From DASRJW01 sp964567755 (GTDB lineage Bacteria; Krumholzibacteriota; Krumholzibacteriia; G020349025): 64,000 bases of DNA. Position numbers and translations under genes: made by a program. Positions 35,181-44,009 of this stretch are shown here, one piece after another. The notes below the pieces were generated by a model. It worked only from the letters and a program-made list of their open reading frames with translations. It made no database searches and was not told the origin of the DNA. The stretch lies in contig CAZMNW010000047.1 in the NCBI GenBank assembly GCA_964567755.1, positions 62,001 to 126,000 on the forward strand. The letters are read 5' to 3'. Position 1 is the stretch's first letter, and each line of letters opens with the position of its first letter.

Positions 35181-36091
35181 CCGCAAGGCCGCAATCGGCA
35201 AGTGCAGACACCCAGGAGACTGCGTGGCTGCCGGGATTCGTGCTGCACCTGCGCTCGGCCAATTGCGCCCCGCGCACGATCGAGGCCTATGCGCGCGACG
35301 TGCGTGCGTTCTTCGCCACCTGTGGTTTGGAACCGGCGGTGGTCAAGCGCGACGACGTCCGCGCGCATCTCGCCACTCTCGTGCGCGCTGGTCGCAGCCC
35401 GCGCACCGTAGCGCGGCAGCTGGCGGCGCTGCGCCGCTGCTTCCGCTACTGGGTGGACACGAGCGCGCTCGCCGCCGACCCGACGCTTGGCTTGCGGCCG
35501 CCGCGGCGCGCGCGCACGTTGCCGCGCCATTTGGACGAGGCCGCGGCGTTGCGCCTGCTCGACGTTCCCGACACGCGCTCCCAAGAGGGCCGGCGCGATC
35601 GCGCCATCCTCGAGCTCTTCTACGGCACCGGCATGCGTTTGTCCGAGCTCGTCGAGCTCGATCGTGATGACATAGAGCCGCACACCGAGTGCATTCGCGT
35701 CGTCGGCAAGGGCGACAAGGAACGCGTCCTCCCGCTTCTCGGCCAGGTCCGCCGCGCTGTGTGCGCCTACCTGGACTCGACACCGGTGCCGACGACAGCG
35801 GCGGCGGATGACCGCATCCCGCTGTTTCTCGGGCGCGCCGAGCGCCGATTGTCGCGGCGCACGGTGCAACGCCTGGTGCGTGCCGCCATCCAGAGTGCCG
35901 CGTCCGCCTCGAAGGCGAGCCCGCACGTGCTGCGCCACAGTTTCGCCACCCACATGCTGAACGCAGGCGCCGATCTCCGCGCCGTGCAGGAGCTGCTCGG
36001 CCACAGCCGTTTGTCGACGACACAGGTGTACACGCACGTCTCCATCGAGCGCGCCCGGCGCGCCTACGATCGCGCCCATCCGCGCGCCTAG
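35177..36091 (+). CDS. xerC: Tyrosine recombinase XerC
   Basis: This site-specific recombinase resolves chromosome dimers at dif with XerD. The 304-residue protein has a SAM-like N-terminal core-binding domain (FVLHLRSANCAPRTIEAYARD) and a catalytic domain with all key residues: Arg in YGTGMRLSELVEL, Lys in GKGDKER, His-x-x-Arg in HVLRHSFATHML, His in LLGHSRLSTTQ and the nucleophile Tyr in VYTHVS. The only in-frame start near topA is TTG 35177, overlapping the topA stop with AGAAGAG eight bases upstream. Assignment as XerC rather than XerD rests on its hslVU neighbourhood and a separate XerD-like gene at 52.5 kb. Confidence 0.93.
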   Translation: MTARPQSASADTQETAWLPGFVLHLRSANCAPRTIEAYARDVRAFFATCGLEPAVVKRDDVRAHLATLVRAGRSPRTVARQLAALRRCFRYWVDTSALAADPTLGLRPPRRARTLPRHLDEAAALRLLDVPDTRSQEGRRDRAILELFYGTGMRLSELVELDRDDIEPHTECIRVVGKGDKERVLPLLGQVRRAVCAYLDSTPVPTTAAADDRIPLFLGRAERRLSRRTVQRLVRAAIQSAASASKASPHVLRHSFATHMLNAGADLRAVQELLGHSRLSTTQVYTHVSIERARRAYDRAHPRA

Positions 36092-36100
36092 GAGGCCTCG

Positions 36101-36643
36101 ATGCCGATCTTGCGTTCCACCACGATTCTCGGCGTGCGCGTGCGTGGCGCGAGCGCGCTCGGCGGCGATGGCCAAGTGACGCTCGGCGCCACGGTGATGA
36201 AACACAGCGCACGCAAGGTGCGATCCTTGCGCGGCGGCGCCGTGCTCGCCGGTTTCGCCGGCGCCGCGGCGGATGGGTTCACTCTATTCGAGCGCATCGA
36301 GAAGAAGCTCGACGAGCACGGCGGCCGCCTGGCCCGCGCCGCGGTCGAGGTGGCCCGAGATTGGCGAAGCGACCGCATCCTGCGGCGGCTGGATGCGCTC
36401 ATGATCGTCATGGACCTAGAGCAGAGCTTCGTCATTTCCGGCAATGGCGACGTCATCGAGCCCGACGACGGCATTCTCGCCATCGGTTCCGGCGGCCCGT
36501 ACGCGTTGGCCGCGGCGCGCGCGTTGGTGCAGCACACCGAGCTCGACGCGGAACAGGTGGTGCGGCACGCGCTGGACATAGCCGCCGGGATCTGCGTCTA
36601 CACCAACCGCGAAACCACCGTGTTGACGCTCGCGGGAGCTTAG
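36101..36643 (+). CDS. hslV: ATP-dependent protease peptidase subunit HslV
   Basis: This is the proteolytic subunit of the HslUV (ClpQY) complex, a threonine protease forming two hexameric rings. The 180-residue length is normal. The N-terminus MPILRSTTILGVRV implies removal of a short propeptide to expose the first catalytic Thr of STTIL, as in the Bacillus ClpQ form. GDGQVTLGATVMKH, LAGFAGAAADGFTLFE, SGNGDVIEPDDGILAIGSGG and ICVYTN are diagnostic. ATG 36101 follows GGAGG by five bases. hslU begins directly after the stop. Confidence 0.97.
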   Translation: MPILRSTTILGVRVRGASALGGDGQVTLGATVMKHSARKVRSLRGGAVLAGFAGAAADGFTLFERIEKKLDEHGGRLARAAVEVARDWRSDRILRRLDALMIVMDLEQSFVISGNGDVIEPDDGILAIGSGGPYALAAARALVQHTELDAEQVVRHALDIAAGICVYTNRETTVLTLAGA

Positions 36644-38011
36644 ATGAGCTCCACCGACTTCGTGCGCATCGATGCCGCTTCTGCGCTCACGCCACGGCAG
36701 ATCACGGCCGAGCTCGACCAGTACATCGTCGGGCAAGCGGCGGCGAAGCGCGCCGTGGCCATTGCGCTGCGCAACCGCTGGCGCCGGCTGCAAGCGCCGG
36801 AGGCGCTAAGAAGCGAGATCCTGCCCAACAACATCATCCTCATCGGCCCCACCGGCGTCGGCAAGACCGAGATCGCGCGCCGTTTGGCGAAGCTGGCGCG
36901 CGCGCCATTCGTCAAGGTCGAGGCCACCAAGTTCACCGAGGTGGGGTACGTCGGGCGCGACGTCGAGTCCATAGTGCGCGATCTGACCGAGGTGGGGATG
37001 GCCGAGGTCAAGGCCGAATGGGGGCGCAAGGTCGAAGATCAGGCGGCTTCTCGTGTCGAACAGCGATTGCTCGATCTGCTGCTGCCCGCAGTTCCCGCCG
37101 CGCCCGCGGACCCGGAAGCGCGCGAACGCCTCGGCCGGACGCGCGACAAGCTGCGCGATCTGCTGCGCGCCGGCGAGCTCGAAGAGCGCCAGATCAACGT
37201 CGACGTGCCGCAACGCACGCTGCCGATGTTCGAGATTTTTTCCGGCTCCGGCAGCGAAGAGATGGGCGTCAACATGAGCGAAACCCTCGGCAACCTTTTT
37301 CCCGGCCGGCGCCGGAGAAGCGAGCTGCCGGTGCGCGAAGCACGCCCATTGCTCCATGCCGAGGAAGTGGACAAGCTGGTGGACATGGAGAAGGTGCGCC
37401 GGGAGGCAGTGCATCGCGTCGAGACTGCGGGCATCGTCTTCCTCGACGAGATCGACAAGATCGCCGGTCATGGCGAGGCTCACGGTCCGGATGTGTCGCG
37501 GCAAGGAGTGCAACGGGACCTGCTGCCGATCGTCGAGGGCTCGAACGTCAGCACCAAACACGGAGTGGTGCGCACCGATCACATTCTGTTCATTGCCGCC
37601 GGCGCCTTTCATGCCACCAAGCCCAGCGATCTCATTCCGGAGCTCCAGGGTCGTTTCCCGATTCGGGTCGAACTTTCCTCGCTTGGCGAAGCCGATTTCG
37701 TCCGCATCCTGACCGAACCGCGCAACGCGCTCGTGCGCCAGTACGCCGCCCTCATCGAGGCCGAGCAAGGCCAGCTCGAGTTCACCGCGGACGCGATCGC
37801 GGAGATCGCGCACATCGCGACCCAGGTCAACGAAACCAGCGAGAACATCGGCGCCCGTCGGCTGCACACGGTGATGACCACCCTCCTCGACGACGTGCTA
37901 TTCGACTTGCCCGAGTCGGGAGCGGAGATGATTCGTGTCGACGCCGCATTCGTGCGCCGCCGTCTCGATCCGATCCTGCGCGACGAAGACCTGAGGCGCT
38001 ACATCCTGTGA
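36644..38011 (+). CDS. hslU: HslU ATPase subunit
   Basis: This AAA+ unfoldase feeds substrates to HslV. The 455-residue length is normal. It begins LTPRQITAELDQYIVGQ, has Walker A GPTGVGKTEIA, the KVEATKFTEVGYVGRDVES pore region, an intermediate I-domain (about 110-235), Walker B IVFLDEIDKIA, and sensor 2 in ENIGARRLHTVM. The end DEDLRRYIL matches the conserved C-terminal tail that inserts into HslV. The ATG abuts the hslV stop codon. Confidence 0.97.
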   Translation: MSSTDFVRIDAASALTPRQITAELDQYIVGQAAAKRAVAIALRNRWRRLQAPEALRSEILPNNIILIGPTGVGKTEIARRLAKLARAPFVKVEATKFTEVGYVGRDVESIVRDLTEVGMAEVKAEWGRKVEDQAASRVEQRLLDLLLPAVPAAPADPEARERLGRTRDKLRDLLRAGELEERQINVDVPQRTLPMFEIFSGSGSEEMGVNMSETLGNLFPGRRRRSELPVREARPLLHAEEVDKLVDMEKVRREAVHRVETAGIVFLDEIDKIAGHGEAHGPDVSRQGVQRDLLPIVEGSNVSTKHGVVRTDHILFIAAGAFHATKPSDLIPELQGRFPIRVELSSLGEADFVRILTEPRNALVRQYAALIEAEQGQLEFTADAIAEIAHIATQVNETSENIGARRLHTVMTTLLDDVLFDLPESGAEMIRVDAAFVRRRLDPILRDEDLRRYIL

Positions 38012-38020
38012 GGCCTTCGC

Positions 38021-39337
38021 ATGCGTTCGTCCACGCGCCGCATTCTCGGTTTCACGGCGCTCGCGGCGCTGGCCCAGCACGCCGGCTGCGCCCACATCCG
38101 GCCGCTGGAAGGCGGTGCCGCCGACGAATCGCCGCCGCATCTCGTCTCGAGCCTACCGGCGGACTCGAGCCGGGGCCTCGGCCGCGCACCAGTGCTGGAG
38201 CTGCACTTCGACGAAGCGCTGAATGCCACGCCCGCCGCCGCCGCCGTGCGCACCTACCCGTCGCAGCCTCGACCGGAGGTGCGCGTGCGAGGCACGCAAG
38301 TCGAGATCCGCTACCGCGACTCGCTGCCTCCCGACACCACCTTCGCTGTCGTCCTCGGCGAGGGATTCCAGGATGCTGCCGGACGCGGCAACGAGCTCGC
38401 CGGCGAAATCTGGCTGGTGTTCGCCACCGCGGACACCATGCGGGGCGGCGCGGTGTTCGGCCGCGTGCGCGCGAAGGGTCAGCCTGAGCCACAGGCGGCA
38501 GTGCGTTTCGAACCGCTGGCGGCGATCGCGGATTCGATCGATTCGCTCCGCCTGCGGCCAGGCGGGTCCGGCATTCGCCCACGTGCAGTCGTTGCCGCCG
38601 CCGATGCCGAGGGCCTTTTTCGCCTGCTCGCGCTCCCTGCCGGGAAACCGTTCGTCCTGCGCGCATTCATCGATCGCAACCGCAGCCTGGACGTGGATGA
38701 CGACGAGCTCGCCGCGGTGCACCCGGAAACTCTGCAGCTCCGCGATGGCGAGGTGCGCCGCGGACTGGAATGGAACCTCGTCGATCCGAATGAGCCTGGG
38801 ACGATCCGGGGAGTCGCGTTCAACCGCACCGATGTCGCCGGCCGCATCGCGGTGGCATTGCGGGCGGTCGATCTCGCCGGCGAACCGACAGTCCCCGGTG
38901 CCGCCGATTCGACGCGACACGACAGCCTCGGCGCCCGATCGGGCGTGGATTCGTCGCTCGCGGCGGAACCCCTGGCTCACTCCCCCGCAGTCGTGGAACC
39001 GCTCGGGGCGGAATCGTTGCCGGTCGCCCCCGTGGGAGTGTGGGAACAGGCCTATGCCGCGCTCGGCTCTTGGGGATCGCAGCGCCAGACGCGCGGCAGC
39101 ATGGAAACGCCGACCGTGTACGCTTCGCCCCGCGGGGACTACAGTCTGCGTGCGCGGCCCGGGCGGCAGCGTTTGTTTGCATTCATCGACGCCTCGGGGG
39201 ATTCGCTGCCGGGGACCTACATCGCCGCCGACAGTTTGCACCGCGAGTGGGAACCGCTGTGGGTCGGCGGGATTCTGGATGTGGTTCCGGCGGCCGAAAT
39301 ACGGCCGCGGTCGATCGACATCGAAGCGCCGCAGTGA
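38021..39337 (+). CDS. Ig-like (Big_5) domain lipoprotein
   Basis: This 438-residue protein is probably an envelope lipoprotein; the N-terminus ends in a lipobox-like HAGC (Cys about 23). Residues about 38-135 form a bacterial Ig-like domain of the SbsA/Big_5 type (PPHLVSSLPADSSRGL, then LHFDEALN and DTTFAVVLGEGFQDAAG). A carboxypeptidase-like beta-sandwich (GRVRAKGQPEPQ) follows, then a Ser/Ala-rich low-complexity stretch and a final beta-rich segment. Proteins with this architecture are widespread in Bacteroidota as lipoproteins of unknown role. ATG 38021 follows GTGAGG. It lies between hslU and dapA without functional link to either. Confidence 0.68.
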   Translation: MRSSTRRILGFTALAALAQHAGCAHIRPLEGGAADESPPHLVSSLPADSSRGLGRAPVLELHFDEALNATPAAAAVRTYPSQPRPEVRVRGTQVEIRYRDSLPPDTTFAVVLGEGFQDAAGRGNELAGEIWLVFATADTMRGGAVFGRVRAKGQPEPQAAVRFEPLAAIADSIDSLRLRPGGSGIRPRAVVAAADAEGLFRLLALPAGKPFVLRAFIDRNRSLDVDDDELAAVHPETLQLRDGEVRRGLEWNLVDPNEPGTIRGVAFNRTDVAGRIAVALRAVDLAGEPTVPGAADSTRHDSLGARSGVDSSLAAEPLAHSPAVVEPLGAESLPVAPVGVWEQAYAALGSWGSQRQTRGSMETPTVYASPRGDYSLRARPGRQRLFAFIDASGDSLPGTYIAADSLHREWEPLWVGGILDVVPAAEIRPRSIDIEAPQ

Positions 39338-39386
39338 ACACGTCGAGACACGACGACGATCGCGAGGTTCGAGGAAGGAAGTTGGG

Positions 39387-40271
39387 ATGTTGCGAGGAGT
39401 CTTGACCGCGCTGGTGACCCCATTCCGCGATGGCGCAGTGGACGAAGCGGCGCTCCGCACATTGCTACAACAGCAGTTGCGCGCGGGCGTGAGCGGCGTG
39501 GTGCTGTGCGGCTCGACGGGTGAAGCCGCCACCTTGCAGCGTGAAGAGCGCCGTCGCCTCTGTGCACTCGGCATCGAGCTCTGCCGCGGCAGCCAGACAC
39601 AAGCCTGGATCGGGACTGGCACCAACGACACGCGGTCCAGCATCGAGCTCACACAGGAAGCGCAGGAACTCGGTGCCGCAGGCGCCATGATCGTGGCCCC
39701 GTATTACAACAAGCCGACCCAAGAGGGCCTGTACCGGCATTTCGCCGCGGTTGCAAACGCCACGACCTTGCCATTGATTCTCTACAACGTTCCCGGGAGA
39801 ACAGGCGTCAACGTGCTGCCCGAAACGGTAGCCAGAGTCGCCCAGCTCGGGCGCTACGCCGCGGTCAAGGAAGCCAGCGGCTCGCTCGATCAGGTGAGCG
39901 ATATCCGGGCGCGCTGCGACCTGCCCGTGCTCTCGGGCGACGACTCGCTCACCTTGCCGATGATGGCAGTCGGTGCCGTTGGGGTGATCTCGGTGGTGTC
40001 CAATCTGCTGCCGCGTGCGACCCGCCACCTGGTCGACGCATTTGAGGCCGGACAGCTGCAAGACGCGCGCATGTGGCATTTCCGCCTGCTGCCGTTCTTC
40101 AAGGGGGCGTTCATCGAAACCAACCCTTCGCCGATCAAGGCCTGGCTCGAGCTCGCGGGAACGGCCCGCTCGGAGACACGCCTGCCGCTCGTCCCTGCCT
40201 CGGCGAACGCGAGAGCCGAGCTCGCGACCATCCTGAATGCGGCCACGTGGCGGCACGAGGTGGAAGCGTGA
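39387..40271 (+). CDS. dapA: 4-hydroxy-tetrahydrodipicolinate synthase
   Basis: This enzyme condenses pyruvate and aspartate semialdehyde, the first step of the diaminopimelate/lysine pathway that also supplies peptidoglycan. The 294-residue TIM barrel has the GSTGEAATLQ motif, the catalytic Tyr in LILYNVPGRTGVN and the Schiff-base Lys in AAVKEASGS. The ATG at 39387 follows a GAGGAAGGA ribosome binding site. The stop overlaps the dapB GTG by four bases, a direct operon arrangement. Confidence 0.97.
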   Translation: MLRGVLTALVTPFRDGAVDEAALRTLLQQQLRAGVSGVVLCGSTGEAATLQREERRRLCALGIELCRGSQTQAWIGTGTNDTRSSIELTQEAQELGAAGAMIVAPYYNKPTQEGLYRHFAAVANATTLPLILYNVPGRTGVNVLPETVARVAQLGRYAAVKEASGSLDQVSDIRARCDLPVLSGDDSLTLPMMAVGAVGVISVVSNLLPRATRHLVDAFEAGQLQDARMWHFRLLPFFKGAFIETNPSPIKAWLELAGTARSETRLPLVPASANARAELATILNAATWRHEVEA

Positions 40272-41038
40272 GCGCGGGCTTGGTGGTGAATGGGGCCGCC
40301 GGACGGATGGGGCGTTTGGTCGCATCGCATCTGCGCCGCTCCGGCTTTCACGATGTCGTTGGATGCGACGTGGTCGAAGACAGCAGCCTCGCCCTGGAAG
40401 ATGGGCCGTTGCCGCTCGAGCGCGACCTCGTGCAGGCGCTGCGTCCCGACGGCATCGTGGTGGACTTTTCGCATCCAGGAGCCACACCAGTCTTGCTGGA
40501 CGCGGTGCAGGCGCGACGCGCTCGGCTCGTCATCGGGACGACGGGGCAGTCCGCTGCCGAAATGCGCCGGCTCGAATCAGCTGCTGCCAGCGTTCCCGTG
40601 GTGGTGGCCCGAAACTTCAGTCTCGGCATTCAAAGAATCATGCAGATAATTGCTAAATTGAGAGTTATGATCGATGAAGGTTTCGATCTCGAGATTCTCG
40701 AAGCGCATCATGCCGGCAAGCGCGACGCCCCGAGCGGCACCGCCCTCATGTTGCTCGAGGCGTTCTGGGGCAACTCACCCAACGCTGTCGTGTACGGCAG
40801 ATCCGGCGTGGACGCCCTGCGGAAGCCGCGCGAGGTCGGCGTGCATAGCGTGCGTGGCGGGGGGATTCCCGGCGAGCACACGTTGCTCCTCGCAGGGACC
40901 GACGAGGTCGTAGAGATTCGGCATCGGGCGCTCTCCCGCGCCGCTTTCGTGAGCGGCGTGCCGAAGGCGGTGCGATTCGTGCAAGACCATCCTCCCGGCC
41001 TATATTCAATGCTGGACGTGATGGGAGATGCGCAGTAG
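40268..41038 (+). CDS. dapB: 4-hydroxy-tetrahydrodipicolinate reductase
   Basis: This is the second enzyme of the diaminopimelate pathway, reducing the DapA product with NAD(P)H. The 256-residue protein shows VNGAAGRMGRLV (dinucleotide binding), VDFSHPGAT, IGTTG, the catalytic EAHHAGKRDAPSGTA, VHSVRGGGIPGEHTLL and the C-terminal GLYSMLDVMG. GTG 40268 overlaps the dapA stop. The last 11 bases overlap the next gene. Length is slightly below the E. coli enzyme but all motifs are intact. Confidence 0.96.
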   Translation: MSAGLVVNGAAGRMGRLVASHLRRSGFHDVVGCDVVEDSSLALEDGPLPLERDLVQALRPDGIVVDFSHPGATPVLLDAVQARRARLVIGTTGQSAAEMRRLESAAASVPVVVARNFSLGIQRIMQIIAKLRVMIDEGFDLEILEAHHAGKRDAPSGTALMLLEAFWGNSPNAVVYGRSGVDALRKPREVGVHSVRGGGIPGEHTLLLAGTDEVVEIRHRALSRAAFVSGVPKAVRFVQDHPPGLYSMLDVMGDAQ

Positions 41039-43895
41039 CTGGCACAATCGGCTGTTCGTAGCTATGGCTCTGGCGCTCCTCTGCGGCGGGCCCGCGCACG
41101 CGCAGTACCTCTTCGGCCAGAACAAGGTCATCTACTCGGAGAAGGACTGGAACGTCATCTCCACCCCGCACCTGGATGTCTACTACTACGAAGGGGAACA
41201 AGAGCTGGCCGAGTACGTCGCCGCTTACGCCGAGCAGGTGACATGCGAGTACGACAGCACCTTTCAGCATCAATTCGAGCAAAAGATTCCGTTCATCCTC
41301 TACGCCTCGCACCACGACTTCAAGCAGACCAACGTCATCGATTTGCTGATCTCGGAGTACGTCGGGGGCTTCACCGAGCTGCTGCGCGGTCGCGTGGCCA
41401 TCCCACACACGGGGTCGTGGACACAGCTGCGCGAGGTCATCCGTCACGAGCTGGTCCACGCCTACATGAACGACAAGCTGGCGCACCTCATGACCACCAA
41501 ACACCGCTACAACTATGGTCCGCCGCCATTGTGGTTCAGCGAGGGTCTGGCCGAGTACATCGCCACCCCCGAAGCGGGCACGGAAGCGCAGATGTTCATG
41601 CGCGACTTCATCGTCAACGACAACCTGGTGGACATCGCCAATCTGTGGCGCATTCAAGGCACCTTCCTCATGTACAAGGAAGGCGAATCGCTGGTGCGGT
41701 ACATCGGCACGCGTTTCGGCGACGTCGCCTTGATCCGATTGTTGGAAGACTGGTGGGTGTCCGACGACTTCGCGACCGTGCTGCGCTACACCCTGGGTCT
41801 CTCGATCGCCGATCTCAACCGCGACTGGACGCGCTACCTCAAGCGCCGTTTCTATCCGGCGGTGATGACCGCCGAGTGGCCGGATCAGCATGGAACGGCG
41901 CTGGTGGAGAAACGCGCCATCAACGCCCGGCCCGCGGTGGTGGCGGACAGTAGCTGCGCCGACGGCTTCGATTTCGTCTATGTTTCGTCGGCCTCGGGCA
42001 ACGTCGATCTCGTGCATGCGCGCGCCATCGCCGCCGACCAGCACGAGACGCAGAGGCTCGCCGTCGGCGGACGCGACCGCACCTACGAATCGATCCCGGC
42101 TTTCTCCAGCGGCCCCGACGTGCTTGGCCGCAAGGTGGCGTTCACCGCCAAGTCGGGGGAGTCCGACGCCCTCTTCGTCCTCGACCTCGACAGCGGCCAC
42201 CGATTGGCGAAGCACAACTTCGCCTCACTGATCACAGTGCAAAGCCCAACTTGGTCGCCGGACGGCAGCCAGGTCATCCTGGTCGGGTTGGATCGTAGCG
42301 GTTGGAGCGATCTCTATCGCGTCGACGTCGCGAGCGGCAGCATGGAACGCCTGACTTTCGACGCCGCACACGATCGCGATCCCGATTGGAGCCGGGATGG
42401 CAAACAAGTGGCCTGGAGCAGCGATCGAGCCGCTCCCGAACGCAACGGCATCTACCACATCTTCGTTCTCGATTTGGCCAGCGGCGCGGTGACGCAACTC
42501 ACCCAAGGCGCTCACGACGACGCCGCGCCGGCGTGGGGTCCCGGCGACACCTCGCTCTTGTGGAGCAGCGATCAGGATGGCGCCAACAACATCTATCGCT
42601 ACGACCTGGAGGAGGGGACACTGGTCCAGCTCACCTCCACGCTCGGGGGGTTGTTCACGCCGCGCTGGACACCGGATGACCGTGGTTTCGTCGCCACCTC
42701 GTTCAGCAACTTGGCTTTCAACATCTACCGATTCGATGTCGAGCCGCTGCGGCAGGTGCCGACGCAGACGCCACCCCCAGCCTTGGTGGCGGCTGCCTCG
42801 CCACTGCCCCCGGCGCGATCGACGCCGCAATCGAGCACGTGGATGCGAGACCTCGAAGGCCGCGCCTTCCCCAAACGCGACTACGACACCGATTTCGCCC
42901 TCGACTTCGTCCAGGGTGGCGTGGCGTTCGATCCTGATTTCTACAGCGCCGCGGGCGCCCAGATCGGCTTCACCGACGTGCTCGGCAACCATCGCGTCGG
43001 GTTGCTCTTCGCCACCTCGTCCGAGGGTTTCAACAACTTCTGGCGCCATCTCAATGTGGGCATCTCGTACACGAATCTGACGCGGCGGCTCAACTACACG
43101 CTCGGCGCCTTCCATTTGACGCGTGTCTACGATCCGAACCTCGACCTGTATCGTTTCGAGCGCCGCTTGGGTGGTTTGCTCGGTGTGAGCTATCCGCTGT
43201 CGCGCTTCGAGCGCTTGGAGAACAACCTCGTCGTGCGCTTCGCCCAGCTCGACGACGACGTCGCCCAGCTGCTCGGCGTCGGTGCCCGCACCGTGCTGGT
43301 CACCAACTTCCTTTCCTTCGTGCACGACAACACATTGTGGTCCTACGTCGGTCCCATCGATGGCACGCGCTACAACGTCACCTTCGGCCACACCTTCGAC
43401 ACCACGGGCGGCAACCGCGGCGTCACCTCGGTGCAGCTGGACTATCGCAAGTATTTCCGCCTGCCGGGGCGCAGCGTCTTCGCCTCACGTCTCATCGCCC
43501 GTGGCAACTGGGGTGGCGATGCGCAGCTGTTCTTCCTCGGCGGCCCATTCGACCTGCGCGGCTACGAGCGCAGATCGCTGTTCGCACGCCGTATCCTGCT
43601 GCTCAACGAAGAAGTGCGCTTCCCACTGTTGGATCGTCTGCTGCTCGGACTGCCGTTCCTGAGCGCGCTCGAGTTCGGCGGCTTCCGCGGCGCGCTGTTT
43701 GTCGATGGCGCCTACGTCGGCGAACCATTCACCCCGGGCTGGTACGGCAGCTACGGCGCCGGCGTCGAGCTCGGGCTCGGCGTCGGTTTCATCGCCAGAT
43801 GGGACATCGGCCGCACCACCGACTTCGGTGGCCAGAGCATCTATCGCGCTTCCGATCTCTCCTTCCAGCGCTTCTACATCGGCTGGAATTTCTGA
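41028..43895 (+). CDS. Metalloprotease / TolB-like propeller / BamA-like barrel fusion protein
   Basis: This 955-residue exported protein (signal peptide about 1-25, PAHAQ) has three modules. Residues about 30-280 form a gluzincin-type peptidase MA-like domain with HELVH (140-144) and downstream SEGLAEY supplying a Glu ligand (Glu172). Residues about 290-590 carry TolB/WD40-like repeats (for example SPTWSPDGSQVILVG-type blades; here PTWSPDGSQVILVG, RDPDWSRDGKQVAWSSD). Residues about 620-955 form a BamA/TamA-like outer-membrane barrel (FFLGGPFDLRGYERRS, GVELGLGVGF, final FYIGWNF with C-terminal Phe). The gene overlaps dapB by 11 bases. It is probably a surface or periplasm-facing protease anchored by its own barrel; the substrate is unknown. 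Confidence 0.8.
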   Translation: MRSSWHNRLFVAMALALLCGGPAHAQYLFGQNKVIYSEKDWNVISTPHLDVYYYEGEQELAEYVAAYAEQVTCEYDSTFQHQFEQKIPFILYASHHDFKQTNVIDLLISEYVGGFTELLRGRVAIPHTGSWTQLREVIRHELVHAYMNDKLAHLMTTKHRYNYGPPPLWFSEGLAEYIATPEAGTEAQMFMRDFIVNDNLVDIANLWRIQGTFLMYKEGESLVRYIGTRFGDVALIRLLEDWWVSDDFATVLRYTLGLSIADLNRDWTRYLKRRFYPAVMTAEWPDQHGTALVEKRAINARPAVVADSSCADGFDFVYVSSASGNVDLVHARAIAADQHETQRLAVGGRDRTYESIPAFSSGPDVLGRKVAFTAKSGESDALFVLDLDSGHRLAKHNFASLITVQSPTWSPDGSQVILVGLDRSGWSDLYRVDVASGSMERLTFDAAHDRDPDWSRDGKQVAWSSDRAAPERNGIYHIFVLDLASGAVTQLTQGAHDDAAPAWGPGDTSLLWSSDQDGANNIYRYDLEEGTLVQLTSTLGGLFTPRWTPDDRGFVATSFSNLAFNIYRFDVEPLRQVPTQTPPPALVAAASPLPPARSTPQSSTWMRDLEGRAFPKRDYDTDFALDFVQGGVAFDPDFYSAAGAQIGFTDVLGNHRVGLLFATSSEGFNNFWRHLNVGISYTNLTRRLNYTLGAFHLTRVYDPNLDLYRFERRLGGLLGVSYPLSRFERLENNLVVRFAQLDDDVAQLLGVGARTVLVTNFLSFVHDNTLWSYVGPIDGTRYNVTFGHTFDTTGGNRGVTSVQLDYRKYFRLPGRSVFASRLIARGNWGGDAQLFFLGGPFDLRGYERRSLFARRILLLNEEVRFPLLDRLLLGLPFLSALEFGGFRGALFVDGAYVGEPFTPGWYGSYGAGVELGLGVGFIARWDIGRTTDFGGQSIYRASDLSFQRFYIGWNF

Positions 43896-43949
43896 CGCCG
43901 CGCAGGGCCCTGCGCGCACATCAAGTCTGCCCCAATCCCCGACGCGTGG

Positions 43950-43978
43950 TTGCGACGCCGCCGTGCTTGCTTTAAGCT
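43950..43978 (+). promoter_or_regulatory. Sigma70-type promoter for proS
   Basis: TTGCGA (43950-43955), 17 bases, TAAGCT (43973-43978), 32 bases before the proS ATG. The same TAAGCT occurs in the promoter at 4863. Confidence 0.45.
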
Positions 43979-44009
43979 GCGCGCTCCGGAGTGCGGCCGA
44001 GGAGTGCAT

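Noticed and set aside
32913..35201. 762-codon minus-strand open frame
   Set aside because: It is antisense to topA, which is complete and conserved.
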